64,000 nt of DNA from Plazaster borealis (taxonomy: Eukaryota > Echinodermata > Asteroidea > Forcipulatida > Labidiasteridae): positions 2,174,501 to 2,238,500 of the forward strand of contig CM037474.1 of assembly GCA_021014325.1 (NCBI GenBank), written 5' to 3'. Positions 1 through 10,501 of this stretch are shown here, piece after piece. The first letter of the stretch is position 1, and every line of letters starts with the position of its first letter. The position numbers and the translations under genes are program-made. Below the pieces are notes generated by a model. That model did not search any database. It was not told the origin of the DNA and worked only from the letters and a program-made list of their open reading frames with translations.

Positions 1-1156
1 CCACTTTGCAGGACGCGATGCCACGCACACAGAATAACTTTGGAGCAAAATCAAGAATGACTCTTTAGAAATAATTACAATGTATCAAAATGGACACAGA
101 AACACACGTAGAATTTGAGGACATACAAAACATACTCATAAACCATAAAACCATCTTCAAATACGATATGGCGGCCATCTTAGACATGGTGGCCATCTTG
201 AAAAAAAATAACAAAAAAATTGAAAACAACAAATAACAAGGACCTCCCTCACCAACTTTTTCAAAAAGTCCGGACGAGCAACATGTTATTTATTTTACTT
301 GGCCTTATATATTTATTTTATTTTGGCGCTCTACAAAGAACACAACGCCTCACAATCAACAACAGAACAAAGTGTTTTTTGTAAGGTTTTTTTTAAGGCC
401 TCATAGGTCGGCATACTGTTATATGTTTATTTTTACGACTATTTTAATATTTTAATTCTCTATCAGAGATAAAGACAGGTAGAAAGTACCCAAGTTTTTC
501 GGCCACAAACTGTGAAAAAACGCAATGACGACAAACTATCGCCACATTTCCCCTATGTTATTCAAAATCATTGCAACCAAAACCGATGCTTGAAGAAGGG
601 TTAGTCTGATGGTGAGAGTTTCAGCGTTCATTGCGTGTTATTGCAAAAGGGAACCTGTCAATAATGGCCGTATGGCCGTGCGGCAATTACAATCCTACCT
701 CCATGCTTCAACACACGATAGCCGGGGTTATATAACTTAATTTCACACTAATTGGTTCAACTAAATGGGTCTACTAATTAAAAAGAGTGATTGACTTAAA
801 AGGGCAGTGGCGATCGTCAACATTATCATGACCCCCGCCGTTATGAACTGCTCTGAATAAAATAGATTACCGGCTGATCGATCGCTTTGATCGAAACCAA
901 GGCGACAGTCAATTGTGCGGTCTCCACATCGCACCACAGATCGCTGTGTTGATAAACTAGCCACTGCTGTAGTGGGTATTAGAAGGTTTAGAGAGAAAGC
1001 AGTCAGATAAAGCATGTCCTTGCTCTACGGATAAAGTCATCATGTGTGATATTTTTGGGATACAACCGCATTTGGTTTATCATTCTACAACAAGTGCTAA
1101 AAGCAAGGCCCAAGTGTCTATTTTATGATTGCCTTTTCCTATTATTTTACCCCCAG
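1..1156. other. Left-edge non-coding stretch
   Basis: No exon could be supported here. The stretch is A/T-rich and holds two copies of a short phrase, GGCGGCCATCTT and GGTGGCCATCTT (about 170-200), of a kind also seen inside a small inverted-repeat element near 40.7 kb. Upstream exons of the gene that ends at 3675 may lie here, but no acceptor-donor pair with the right phase stood out. Confidence 0.4.
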
Positions 1157-3675
1157 TTTCAGACCAAGTGACTCTGCTGTATAATGAAGTTCCAAACGGT
1201 GAGTATACAACGAACTTATTGTACAATCGTTCATTATTCTTTGTTTATTATTTATTCGCCGTCATGTTTATTTATGAAAAGGGGGAGATAGCTGTTGCAA
1301 ACTGCCTACCAACCAAAATGTGACCATGGAGGAACTTCCTCCAAATTCTGACCTGATATGAATGGTATGAACTGACGTTTCTACCATTAACCTCGAGAAA
1401 GACTATTCTTGGGTCGACACTTCGGCCCATTAAGGCATTTTCCCATTTGTATTTAATCCTCTTATTAACAGGCATGATATTCTTCCTACTATAATCTGAT
1501 TTCCGATTATTTGTTTGCCCTTGGAAAAATCAGAAAAATTGTGACTAAATAGCCTGAAAAGTATATTCGCCTACATCATGTGAACATTAATGTCAGCAGC
1601 CCTTGTACTCGATAAAATGGTCCTACTTTTTTCCCAAGGACCAAATATCATGCCTGTATAAAGTACCAGATCTAGAGATCAACTCTGACAATGACCTGCA
1701 GTCAAAAACCCTCAATGCTGTCAGCATCTTGACTGTGTTCCCTATACTGATTTTAATACCAGACAATTCTGTCCTTCCTTGATTGGCGATTGCGAGGTCC
1801 CGGTTCGATCATGGCCAGCCAGTGGAATAGTTTAGTTTTAAGTACAAGTACAAGTAGACTTGAAGAGCAATGTATGACGTCATGTTTATTATTCAACTGT
1901 TCACAGCAAGAATCACCATGTATGGTATAACATAATAAACAGAATTACTTTAAAATAAAAATCGTACTGATCATGGACGTATCATTTTCAAGTTGTTAAA
2001 CATCACATATAAATGTTGGAACGAAACTGCTCCCTGAACTTCACTCCTTACCAGCCTAATCGCACACTCCGTTCCAGCTCAGATACAAGGATTCTCACAA
2101 AACCTCAAACCAGATACTCTTCATCTTCCAAAAGTTTGGAACAATCTTTGGAACAATCTTCCTTATCAAATACGTCATCACTTATTGATTTTGAAAGGAG
2201 CTATTTTTCTGGAGAATTAAGTATGAACTTTAAATCAGGTAGCTTTCAAACTGGAACTATAACCAAATGATTCTTGTTGATTTTTCAATTATATCCAGGG
2301 CCTGGAATTACACGGAGGCCACACAGGCCATGGCCTCTGCAGCCCTTGGTATTGGCCTTGGTGCCCATTCAAAAAATTTCCCATGGAGTTTAAGAATTTC
2401 AAATGGAAGTGCCCTTTGAAAAAATGAAAAATGGCCTTGCCCTCTCAAATATGAAATTTAAGGCCTGATATTCTTTTTCTTTAAAGAGACTATAAAATAA
2501 AACTAATCACAATTTCTTCTTCTGTGCCCAGTTGAGATGATCTCAGCAAGCCAAGAATCAATCCGAAGTCTCCCAGAGCTGCCCTACTACTCCCGTAAGC
2601 CTGTCCAGATAAAGACCCCAAAGTCATGGGAGTTCCTCTCCCATCAACAGAGAAAGGAAAACTGGCTGGACACAAACAGCATCTATGCCAAGAAGAAAAA
2701 CACAGCTGGGTGAGTTACCTAAGGTTTTCATGCCCTAAAAAGTCCTACATCCAAAAACTTGACTTATATGGTCTTACTTCCACAAGTCATTCACTTTTAG
2801 CCTGGAGCCAGGCATACCTCAGTTATCGGAGTCCAAATGTGTACACCATATACAGGAACTATTATATAAGAATTCAGAGGGTTTCTATTGAAAGACATTT
2901 ACTTATTAGTTTGACAAGGTATTTTGATTCTTTTCCCTTCTCAAGATTACCAAGACCTGGGCATCGAGATCTTCTCACAAGAGAGGCAACCGACATAACC
3001 TTAAGAGAGGAGCATGGATATATGAGAAACATCACAGGGTACCCAGTGGTTCCTCATATTAGTGGCAGCGCCAGTCATCGGAGAGGTCAACCGACCCTCC
3101 GTCGACCAACAGCAAACACCATCAGTCATGAGTACCGCTGGGTTCACAATGGTCTCAACGGGAAGATGACCCTAACCAATAAAAGATACAGACATGTCTT
3201 ACCCCCACCGCTAAGCAATCACCAAGACTCTGACTCTCGCCTCCACTACTGTGAGGTGTTGGGCCAGAGGACTTGCTACCGGTGCGTAGAGGAGGCGAAT
3301 CGTCAGATGGCTGCCGAGTACCAACAAGAAGCCTTCCCATCCCTGGAAGTCACTGCTGCTAGCTTGGTTGCTCCTAAACTCTCCAAAACCCTCATGTCAT
3401 CCAGAGATGTTCCAAGGAAAGTTGCAACTGCTCCGCAATCTCAAATATCTATGAATCCCTTTGATACGGCATCTACCCCTCCACCTTACAGGATTTCTTC
3501 AGCTTTTACGCAAAATCACCATCAGATCAGCATTTCCAAAGAAAAGATGGTGAAATCCTTAAGCAAGACCTTGAAGAGGGACAACACCATGATGAAAGAT
3601 ACTAGTGGCATTAGAAAGACACCAAGGTTACAAAGAACTAGTAGTAAACATTTCAACTCCTTACTATGCCAGTAA
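1157..3675 (+). CDS. 3' part of an unrecognised gene (three exons)
   Basis: Exons 1157-1198, 2532-2709 and 2946-3675 (TAA at 3673). Each internal edge is a consensus site: pyrimidine-rich tract plus CAG before 1157, CAG|gtgagt-type donors after 1198 and 2709, cttctcaag before 2946. Codon phase agrees across both introns (G|TT and GG|A), which is the main support. The joined product is at least 316 aa, begins ...SDQVTLLYNEVPN, then holds SLPELPYYSRKPVQ, PKSWEFLSHQQRKENW, RPGHRDLLTREATDI and a cysteine-containing YCEVLGQRTCYRCVEEAN stretch, and ends in a basic Ser/Thr/Lys-rich tail. There is no signal peptide or membrane segment. I do not recognise the family. The short aromatic and proline motifs recall ciliary or sperm microtubule-associated proteins, but that is only an impression. 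The start lies upstream, or possibly at the ATG at 2537. A continuous 349-codon reading from 2626 runs through the second intron in another frame and is not the gene product. Confidence 0.6.
2013..2272 (+). mobile_element. Relic of a LINE reverse-transcriptase C-terminus
   Basis: Sits in the intron between the exons at 1198 and 2532. One frame reads YQPNRTLRSSSDTRIL and, after a frame change near 2105, another reads LPKVWNNLWNNLP. This is the '..R.LRS....PK.WN.LP' ending of CR1/L2-type (Jockey superfamily) reverse transcriptases. It is 5' truncated, frameshifted and dead; the WNNL phrase is locally doubled. Confidence 0.6.
2296..2465. repeat. Dispersed repeat 'AGGGCCTGGAATT..GGCC'
   Basis: A GGCC-rich phrase (GAGGCCACACAGGCCATGGC, then GGCCTTGGTGCCC) that recurs in weaker form at about 17095-17245 inside an intron of the carnitine carrier gene. 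Ends and class are not resolved. Confidence 0.4.
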
Positions 3676-5459
3676 TGAAAGCCAGGTAGTACAAGGGATG
3701 ACTACATCCCTAGAGGAACGGGGAAAAACTTGAGTTTTCCGCTCATCTTTTAAACCACTTCAAACCTGAAACTGTTGTACTACTTTCAACTAAGATAAAC
3801 TTTTTGGGCTAATCTGTTCTCCAAGGAGAATTAACTAAATAATATTCAAACTTAATACTTTCAATTGTAAATACAACACAGTGGTTTTATTTGGCAATCA
3901 AAATGATGAATACTTTTTAATCATAAATGTCAAATAGTCTGTTTTATGAAAACAAATATCTTTATCTGTAACACACCTAGTCAGCCATCTTTACATTTCA
4001 CTATTAGGCCTCAAAGAAAACTTCAAACCTAAACACCCCTCCCTATCTGAGAGGAGAAGCCAGGAATCGCGCCCTCTACAGAGTCACTCCCAACAACAAA
4101 TTCGCCCTACCACAAAGTCGCCCCTGACATGGTAGCCCACTGACGCAGTTGCCCCCCATAGTTTCCTACTGCCGGTCTAAAAGCCGAGGATTAAGGTATT
4201 TGATAGATTTGATGAATTACAATATCCTATTGGTTTACCCTTACACCAATGTTTGATAAGCAATCCATACTGCAGACAAAAGCATACGAATCGGATAGGA
4301 ATCGAACCAACAACCCACTCATTCAGCTGAGTTGCCTGTAGGTTTCCCCTCACTGGAGCCGGGAAAGCACTGAGTATACTGTAGAGTGCATGAATAATTA
4401 CATGTCAGGTCAAAAAAAAGGCTTGCTCTTGACTTTTTCAGTGACAAGCCAGCGGGACTAGATAGCTTGTCAATTCACAGGTCCAACTGCTTTTTCACTA
4501 GTCTGTATTTCATGTTACATTGGGATGCTGTTCAACCTTAAACTAGCCAACCAGACAACTTTAGAAAGAACTTTGACTAGTTTTAATTGTGTTTTATTTA
4601 GCATTTGGCCAGTGGACCACTATTAGCCAACTGGACCACTTGGAGAGAATTTTGACCAGTCCTCGGGTGTTTTAATTAACTAGCATTTTGCCAGCGGGAC
4701 AATGGTTAAGGGTAAAGTCCAAAATAATAGGCCTATTGTTAAATTTGTATTGCTTAAATACATTACATTTCTGAAATGGTCACCTAAAAAACATGTGCAC
4801 AAAACTGTTTGAATACAAATTTAATATTCAATAATTAATTGGGTGGGAAGGCTTAATTAGGTTGCCAGTCCCCTCCCCGAGATAAAATTGAAATAAAAAC
4901 GCCATCATCACGCTTTAAGTATTTGAAACCACCCCAAAAGTGTTTCAAAAATGTGAATGAACTTGCAGGCATATACTACAAATAATTTGAGTCGATTTGT
5001 GTTATGAATTATTTAACTACTCTCAAATTTCAATCAAAAAAAAAAATGGACGGAAAAAGCAGGTAACTTTTTCTGTTTACTTTCTTAGCATGGTTTCAGG
5101 TAACTTTTATATAAAAAAATTCTGTCAAATAACGCAATTACTTTTAACTACATCAAGGGAAATGATATGCATACATTTTACAAATGTCATTAAGGAAAGA
5201 GTACTTTACTATAATATACACAAAAATTTAACTATTTAAAAGTTACAAAATATATAATTTATGAATAACCTTTTCATACATGATATTTTGATTTAATTAT
5301 CAATTTGAAAGACAAACTATTTCATAATTTATTACTTTACTGTATTTTGAAGATTTATATAAGGCCACAATCACACCCGATTACACATTTGCCAAATGTT
5401 TCAAATTTGAAATGTTACAATTTGATTAAAATCCCTGGAAGCAATTTTAACAAATTTAG
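3676..5459. other. Intergenic between convergent genes
   Basis: Separates the + strand gene ending at 3675 from the - strand MGAT4-like gene. No exon was seen. It holds a SINE-like B-box (about 4285-4330) and a diverged repeat, GAGAATTTTGACCAGTCCT near 4650, that recurs near 8712 as GAGAATTTTGACTGGTCCT. Small open frames at 4997 and 5305 are A/T-rich and look accidental. Confidence 0.4.
4285..4380 (-). repeat. tRNA-derived SINE fragment
   Basis: The reverse strand contains GGTTGTTGGTTCGATTCC, an RNA polymerase III B-box in the usual T-arm position. The A-box half is too decayed to identify, so this is a fragment. Confidence 0.35.
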
Positions 5460-5465
5460 TTTATT
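5460..5465 (-). promoter_or_regulatory. Candidate poly(A) signal of the MGAT4-like gene
   Basis: AATAAA on the - strand about 255 bases past the stop codon at 5719. It is a plausible signal in an A/T-rich region; chance occurrence cannot be excluded. Confidence 0.3.
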
Positions 5466-5718
5466 TTCTATTCACTTTAAGGGAGTATGTTTTATGTCTT
5501 GATTGAATGGACCATGACACCCCGATATCATTCCACATCAGCTCATCTGTGACCTCGCCCAAAAAGCCCTCCCACCTGCCCCACCCATAAATCTTTTTTT
5601 TCTACAGGTACTGTTAAAGCTGGAAAAATATTTAATCTCACAAATTGCACTTCATAGTGTGACGTAAATTTTGAATTACTGAATGCCTGGATTCACAGGA
5701 TTAACTTGAACCAGAATT

Positions 5719-8236
5719 TTATCTGTGGACCCACACGGCAATCTCCTTGACTAGTAGCCAAGACTGTTGACTTTTGGTCACCTTTACCTGAATACACTTG
5801 ACCAGGGAGTCAATCTTTTTGTCCAAATTCCTCTCATCGAATTTCCCTTCGCTAAACTCCCCTATGAATTGGTAGTCTGTACACCTCGGCGTGGAGTCCA
5901 GACTTATTGTCAATACCACTGGGCTTACTTCGACCTTCCCTGTGCGGAGGATATCCTCAGGGTAGGTGTCTGACCCAGTTACTATCACGACCCTGGACAG
6001 ACTAACTGGTGTCTCGAAGACCAGGAGAATGGTGTCACCCATGATTGGTGTCTTCCCCCAAAAGTAGCCAGGCTTTGAGCTGTAGGCTAGTTGGGGTACG
6101 TACATGCTGAAGGCTTCCATGCTGCTGTACAACACAGCTGGTGGGTTGTCGCTCTGGTACTTCTTGCCGCTGTTTGCCTCAAAGAATCGATCGACCAGCT
6201 CCTGCTCCTTGTTTCGGAGGGAGGATTGCATCCCGACATGCTGAAAAATAGACGGGGCATGTCTGAACTGCCCCTCTTGAGCATTCAGAAGATTGTAATA
6301 TTTTTGCAAGAAGTCTACAGGCTGTTCCTCATAGAAGAATAGCATGAATTGGGCTAAACGCAGCAGGTCGCTGGACCGCAGAAGCTTCCCGATGAAGCCA
6401 AGCTCTGAAAACTCCAGCGTTTTCCACTGCTTATGTTTATTCATGTCCAGAAACCCTCGGATGGATTGGACAAAGTCTGGCGACGAGACAACATCGTCCT
6501 CGAGCTGAAGGTAATATTCGGAGAGATTATGGCAATAGCTGAACAAAAAAGCATAATCCACAACTTGTTTTGCTCTCCAAGTAACGCGATCCTCCGAATC
6601 GCCAAAATTTTGTTTGAGATTACTCAAGGGTGGATAGAAAGATCGAGGCGCGACGATCAGTTGCATGAATCCGTTAGAGAAGTATTTGCGGTAAGATGAC
6701 TCCAAGTCTATCTTCAGGAGTTTGTTGAGCTCATCATCAAAGTTGGCAGCAAATATCACCACGGTAATGACGGAACGCTCCTCTGGGGTAGAGTTTTCAA
6801 TGAGCGAGTCTAAAGTTTGATGAATGTAGTCCTTTTGGTCACGCTTGACAGTTGGTATGGCTATCGTTAGAAAGTCTGCAAAAAAGACATCAGATCGACC
6901 TTAACGACCCAAGATTTCACTTATGACATTGGCTATAAACCTTTATTACAGGCTGATAATTCCTTCATCATGGTTTAACATTTTATTTTTTCCCCCACAG
7001 TCCAAATTTTGTAACTGTTCACTGCAAAATGTTAGTTGATTTTGTTAGTCATTGTTCCTTGAAAATGTCAAGAAAAAAGTTTAACTGTGGTTTTAAAATT
7101 CTATAGTACAATGTGAAATTGAGAAACATGGAATACTGTAAACCCATGAGATATCTGTGCCCAATTTAATGGAGCTGCTTAGTAAGCACACAAATTTGCC
7201 AAACAGAAATAATTTTGCTTACCAGAATATAGTCACCAGCTAAAATACCATGTAACGAACTGTACATGTATGTGACCAGTTTCCTGCTTCTGCTTTGCTT
7301 AGCAGGAAATTGTCAAGCAAAAACATGAAACTGGGCCCGCAGTGGCTGTGTGTATTTTGGTGCGAGCCACTTACTTGCTGTTTGTACAGCTTTGATCCTT
7401 ACCTTTAGTTGGTTCCCGATTCCCCAGTACAATGGCTTTATCCTTATCGATGTAAATAGAGCTTGCACACAATTGGGGCTTGGAGTCTGGGAGTAAGAAT
7501 TCAGCCTGAAACATGTAATGAAAGCCTTTATTTGTTCAAGTTAGCTTGATTTTTTAGTCTAGAGTCTGACATTTTGCAAAATCTCAACAGAAAATCTTCA
7601 AACTAAGCAGCCATGGGGCCCTACAACATGTATCTCTTTGCCAACAAATGATATAAAACAGTGTATGGCACGGATTTCCTTTGGTATGACAACATATGAC
7701 ACATGCCCCCCCCCCCCATTTAAATTCTGGACTTTTGGGATTGAACATTTCCAAAACTGTAATGTAATAATTTAAATATTTGTAAAACAATTTTTCCATT
7801 TACACGCAGACATTGTATTTATTTTACACTCACGCCAGATAATCTTGTACAAAAATAATAAACGTTTCAAACGGAAACTTGGCCAGAAGATCCCCCCTAA
7901 GAAAAAAATTGTGCACCCCCTTGTGCCCCCTAAAATTTTAACCTAATTACGGCGCTGCATATGCATATCTGGGGTCTTTATAAAGCTCACAAAATATTTT
8001 CAGTAACAGTGTTAACAACTTTGCCTAAAAGTTGCTTGTTTCAACATATTTCTTGGTTTCTCTTGTACCTGTTTATTTGCAGGATTGTTCTTCAGGATAT
8101 CTCTGCCACTTCCAGCTCCGAGCAATTCCACATCTAAAAAAGCAAGTACAATGATTGCCAAAATAATTAACTGATGAGAAATACAAAACCGAAGCATTGA
8201 CTGGAAACATTTTAAATGTATTTTAGCAAAGTTCAC
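5719..8236 (-). CDS. MGAT4C: MGAT4-family N-acetylglucosaminyltransferase, MGAT4C-like
   Basis: Complete gene of three exons: 8236-8069 (56 codons), 7505-7403, 6875-5719. Phases agree (0, then G|AC), giving 475 aa; vertebrate MGAT4C is about the same length. It is predicted to be a Golgi type II membrane enzyme that adds GlcNAc in beta-1,4 linkage to the alpha-1,3 arm of N-glycans, although activity of the MGAT4C branch is not well established. Residues 17-34 form a hydrophobic signal anchor after a short cytoplasmic tail. Residue 92 starts FLTIAIPTVKRD, the family signature, and YYLQLEDDVV (acidic metal/donor site at 216-218) lies in the catalytic domain. The last ~200 residues match the MGAT4 C-terminal beta-rich lectin-like domain. 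The start is the ATG at 8236: the acceptor-like TTTTTTAG near 8134 is inside the anchor-coding segment and not needed. Family assignment is strong; the exact paralogue is less certain. Confidence 0.9.
7159..7338. repeat. Small inverted-repeat element, family 1
   Basis: Begins GCCCAATTTAATGGAGCTGC and ends ..CATGAAACTGGGCCC, imperfect inverted copies of each other. The interior reads 'CTTACCAGA..ACCAGCTAAAATACCATGT..TTTCCTGCTT'. Found in intron 2 of the MGAT4-like gene. At least seven more copies occur in this window (8272, 19824, 23249, 35242, 39374, 39772, 63335). The structure is that of a non-autonomous DNA transposon (MITE); no transposase is present. Confidence 0.7.
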
Positions 8237-8271
8237 TTGTTGCCGTTTTCCTTCAAGCGAAGTATCAGGCC

Positions 8272-8443
8272 TGGACCCAATTTCCTAAAACTTGCTAAGC
8301 ACAGTAAAACTCTTGCTTAGGAAAAAAAGGTTACCAGCCAAAATACCATAGAGTTACCATTGATGTGACTGGTACCCTACTCATTTCTTGCTTAGCAAAG
8401 AAATTTACTTTTCTGCTGAACAGCTTTATGAAATTGGGCCCAG
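8272..8443. repeat. Small inverted-repeat element, family 1
   Basis: Ends ACCCAATTTCCTAAAACTTGC and ATGAAATTGGGCCC are inverted and flank the shared 'TTACCAGCCAAAATACCAT' interior. It lies just upstream of the MGAT4-like start codon (8236), so it could fall in that gene's promoter or 5' UTR. Confidence 0.65.
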
Positions 8444-9218
8444 ATCATAAAGTTATATACATGTGTAAGAACTAGAGAGAGCAATTATGTTTTGATCTCG
8501 TGAGTCCAATAACCGATATTGGGAAAACATTGAAAATATATAACAGGGTTTCTCTTCCTTTTTTCTTGTGACTCGGTTGACCGATTTAGCCTAAACTTTC
8601 ACAGGTTATTTCATGTATCTGTTGGGTCCCACAAAGTGCAGAAAATGGTCTTTGACATTTGCAAGTGTTGTCCACATGCTTCCCAACTTTGAACTAACTA
8701 GGTGGACAACTTTGAGAGAATTTTGACTGGTCCTAAGTTATTTTAAACTCACTTGGACACTGTAAAGCCCAATTCATATTAGAAAACAAAGCAAAATTTG
8801 ACGTCACTATTTTGCAACAAACACTTTGCTCAAGTTGAAATTGGTTCGACTCTTGCAAAACATTCACTGCGAATATAGAGTTGTGGCATCAGGATTCGCT
8901 TCGCATTGACATGTTTCATGAAGAATAAAACGGTTTTTGTGGGAGGACACTGAGTATAAACAACCCCTTGTATTGGCTGCCAAACAATGGAAATGCACAC
9001 GTGAAGACCTATCATTGGCTGACAGTGTTGCGCAGCATGTACACGCGTGCATGTGTCCATTGTTTTTCCAAAGCGATGGCTGCCAATGCAAGGGTCTATT
9101 ATTCCTTTAAACCCCCGCTTGACATTTGGATGATGTTCGTCCTGGGATTTCTAACTAACCCGTGGTAATACTCAGCAGAGTTTTGACAAGCCACGTATTG
9201 AGAGTGAAGAGGACCAAG

Positions 9219-9353
9219 ATGGCAAATATGAGAAGCCTGTTCCAGACTTTGGCATTCCAAGTCTGCATCATCTTTTGTTTCGCTGAGTCACCATGGCAAC
9301 ACCGTTGTACACCAAATCTAGAAGCAAGACAAGAATGGAGACTTTTCAGAATG
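9219..9353 (+). CDS. Orphan exon with signal peptide
   Basis: ATG at 9219 opens 45 codons ending at a GT donor (ATG|gtaact, 9354). Residues 1-22 look like a secretory signal peptide (MANMRS, then LFQTLAFQVCIIFCFA), followed by CTPNLEARQEWRLFR. A single Cys before an 'R.EWR' phrase resembles the mature N-terminus of some invertebrate tyrosinases, but only weakly. No continuation was found between here and the carrier gene at 10502, so it may be a stranded first exon, a pseudogene piece or a chance reading frame. It lies about 1 kb from the MGAT4-like start, on the opposite strand. Confidence 0.3.
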
Positions 9354-10501
9354 GTAACTTGTTGCGGTTTTTCCTCTTGAAAGGTTACAAGAACAAGGGA
9401 GACACATCAAGAAATATCAAATAAGAAATTGGATCATTTGATTTTGAAAATTAAAAAACCTGAATTGGGTAACTATGGCCTGGAGATTAAGCTCCCTGGT
9501 TCAAAGTTTTATAGACTTTTCAGCACTTTACATCACCACTAGCACTGGGCAGTGAGCACTTGGTGTTTCTGGCATCCAATGTGCTTATTGCTAGTTAATA
9601 ATATGCCTCATTTAATGATCTTGATGCTGAGCTGAGCAGGCTTTGACATGTTTCACGAAAATCGTCATAGAATTAGAAGAACAAGTAGACTGGTAATGGT
9701 AGTGGTAGAATTTTGGTGCCCCCTAGGCCTAACTAAAACATAAAGTAACAAAACTGTATTAAAAACAGTCAAAAGTTAACACAATGAACAAGTAAAACTA
9801 CAGCAACATAACAAGTTGATATGTAGCCTGGGCTAGTTGATATGTTGTGTTTGGAACACATCATGATGTAACCACTTTACTTTCTCCATGCCCATGGGGG
9901 TCCTTTCTCTATGCTTTAATTGATTTATAAATCATGGATCCATGTAGCCCCATAAATTGGGCCAATCCACTTCGTATCCCAAGGATACGAATTGGATTTG
10001 CCCAATTTATGGGGCTAGGAATATCGAATGGGATCCAACTAACCAAGCATGAATATGAATAATTGGAATAGGATAGTGCAGTGGATTACAACAACGTCAA
10101 CAAACTTGTTGCGGTGATCGTAACCGATCACATCACAACAATTGAGGACCGTACACAAAATTGCACTCAAAATACAACATTCTTAAAACTTACAATACCT
10201 AAAACCCGACCCGATCCACAGAAAATGAGTGTCACTTAACAGAAAACTTCCCTCCTCTGTACCGTCTGTCTGTCATGTCTGTGTGCTTGCTTCGCTTGCA
10301 ACCGCTGCTGTGAAACTAATAACAAAATATTCAAAAGCGCCACCAATTGTTAGATTTGGTTTAGTTAGTCTGGTGACCAGAGGATTATTTTTAGTCATGT
10401 TAATACATTGAATGAATGAAGGTGGGATGTAAGACCCAGTTCTTGCCGGTAGATTTTACTGTAGTAAAACAAAATTAAAGAGTAAGAAACTCAATCACAA
10501 A
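9354..10501. other. Upstream region of the carnitine carrier gene
   Basis: No exon seen. It contains a near-perfect palindrome at 9945-10017 and otherwise unique A/T-rich DNA. The promoter and 5' UTR of the carrier gene must lie in the last part; no TATA box or initiator could be assigned with confidence. Confidence 0.4.
9945..10017. repeat. 73-bp near-perfect palindrome
   Basis: Left arm TAGCCCCATAAATTGG.. and right arm ..CCAATTTATGGGGCTA are exact inverses over the outer ~18 bases, and the inner bases GTATCC/GGATAC also pair around a three-base centre, with a few mismatches between. A single-stranded copy would form a long hairpin. It may be a minimal palindromic transposon. It lies about 490 bases upstream of the carrier start codon. 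Confidence 0.7.

Noticed and set aside
2626..2945. N-terminal part of the 349-codon + strand frame
   Set aside because: It reads an exon in the wrong frame and then an intron with GT..AG borders; the in-phase exon model explains the sequence better.
6091..6699. + strand open frames opposite the MGAT4-like last exon
   Set aside because: Antisense shadows of a strongly supported coding exon.
8830..9091. Overlapping 75-76 codon - strand frames with Cys/His content
   Set aside because: No splice signals in phase with the MGAT4-like exons and no recognisable domain; the first coding exon is already accounted for at 8236.
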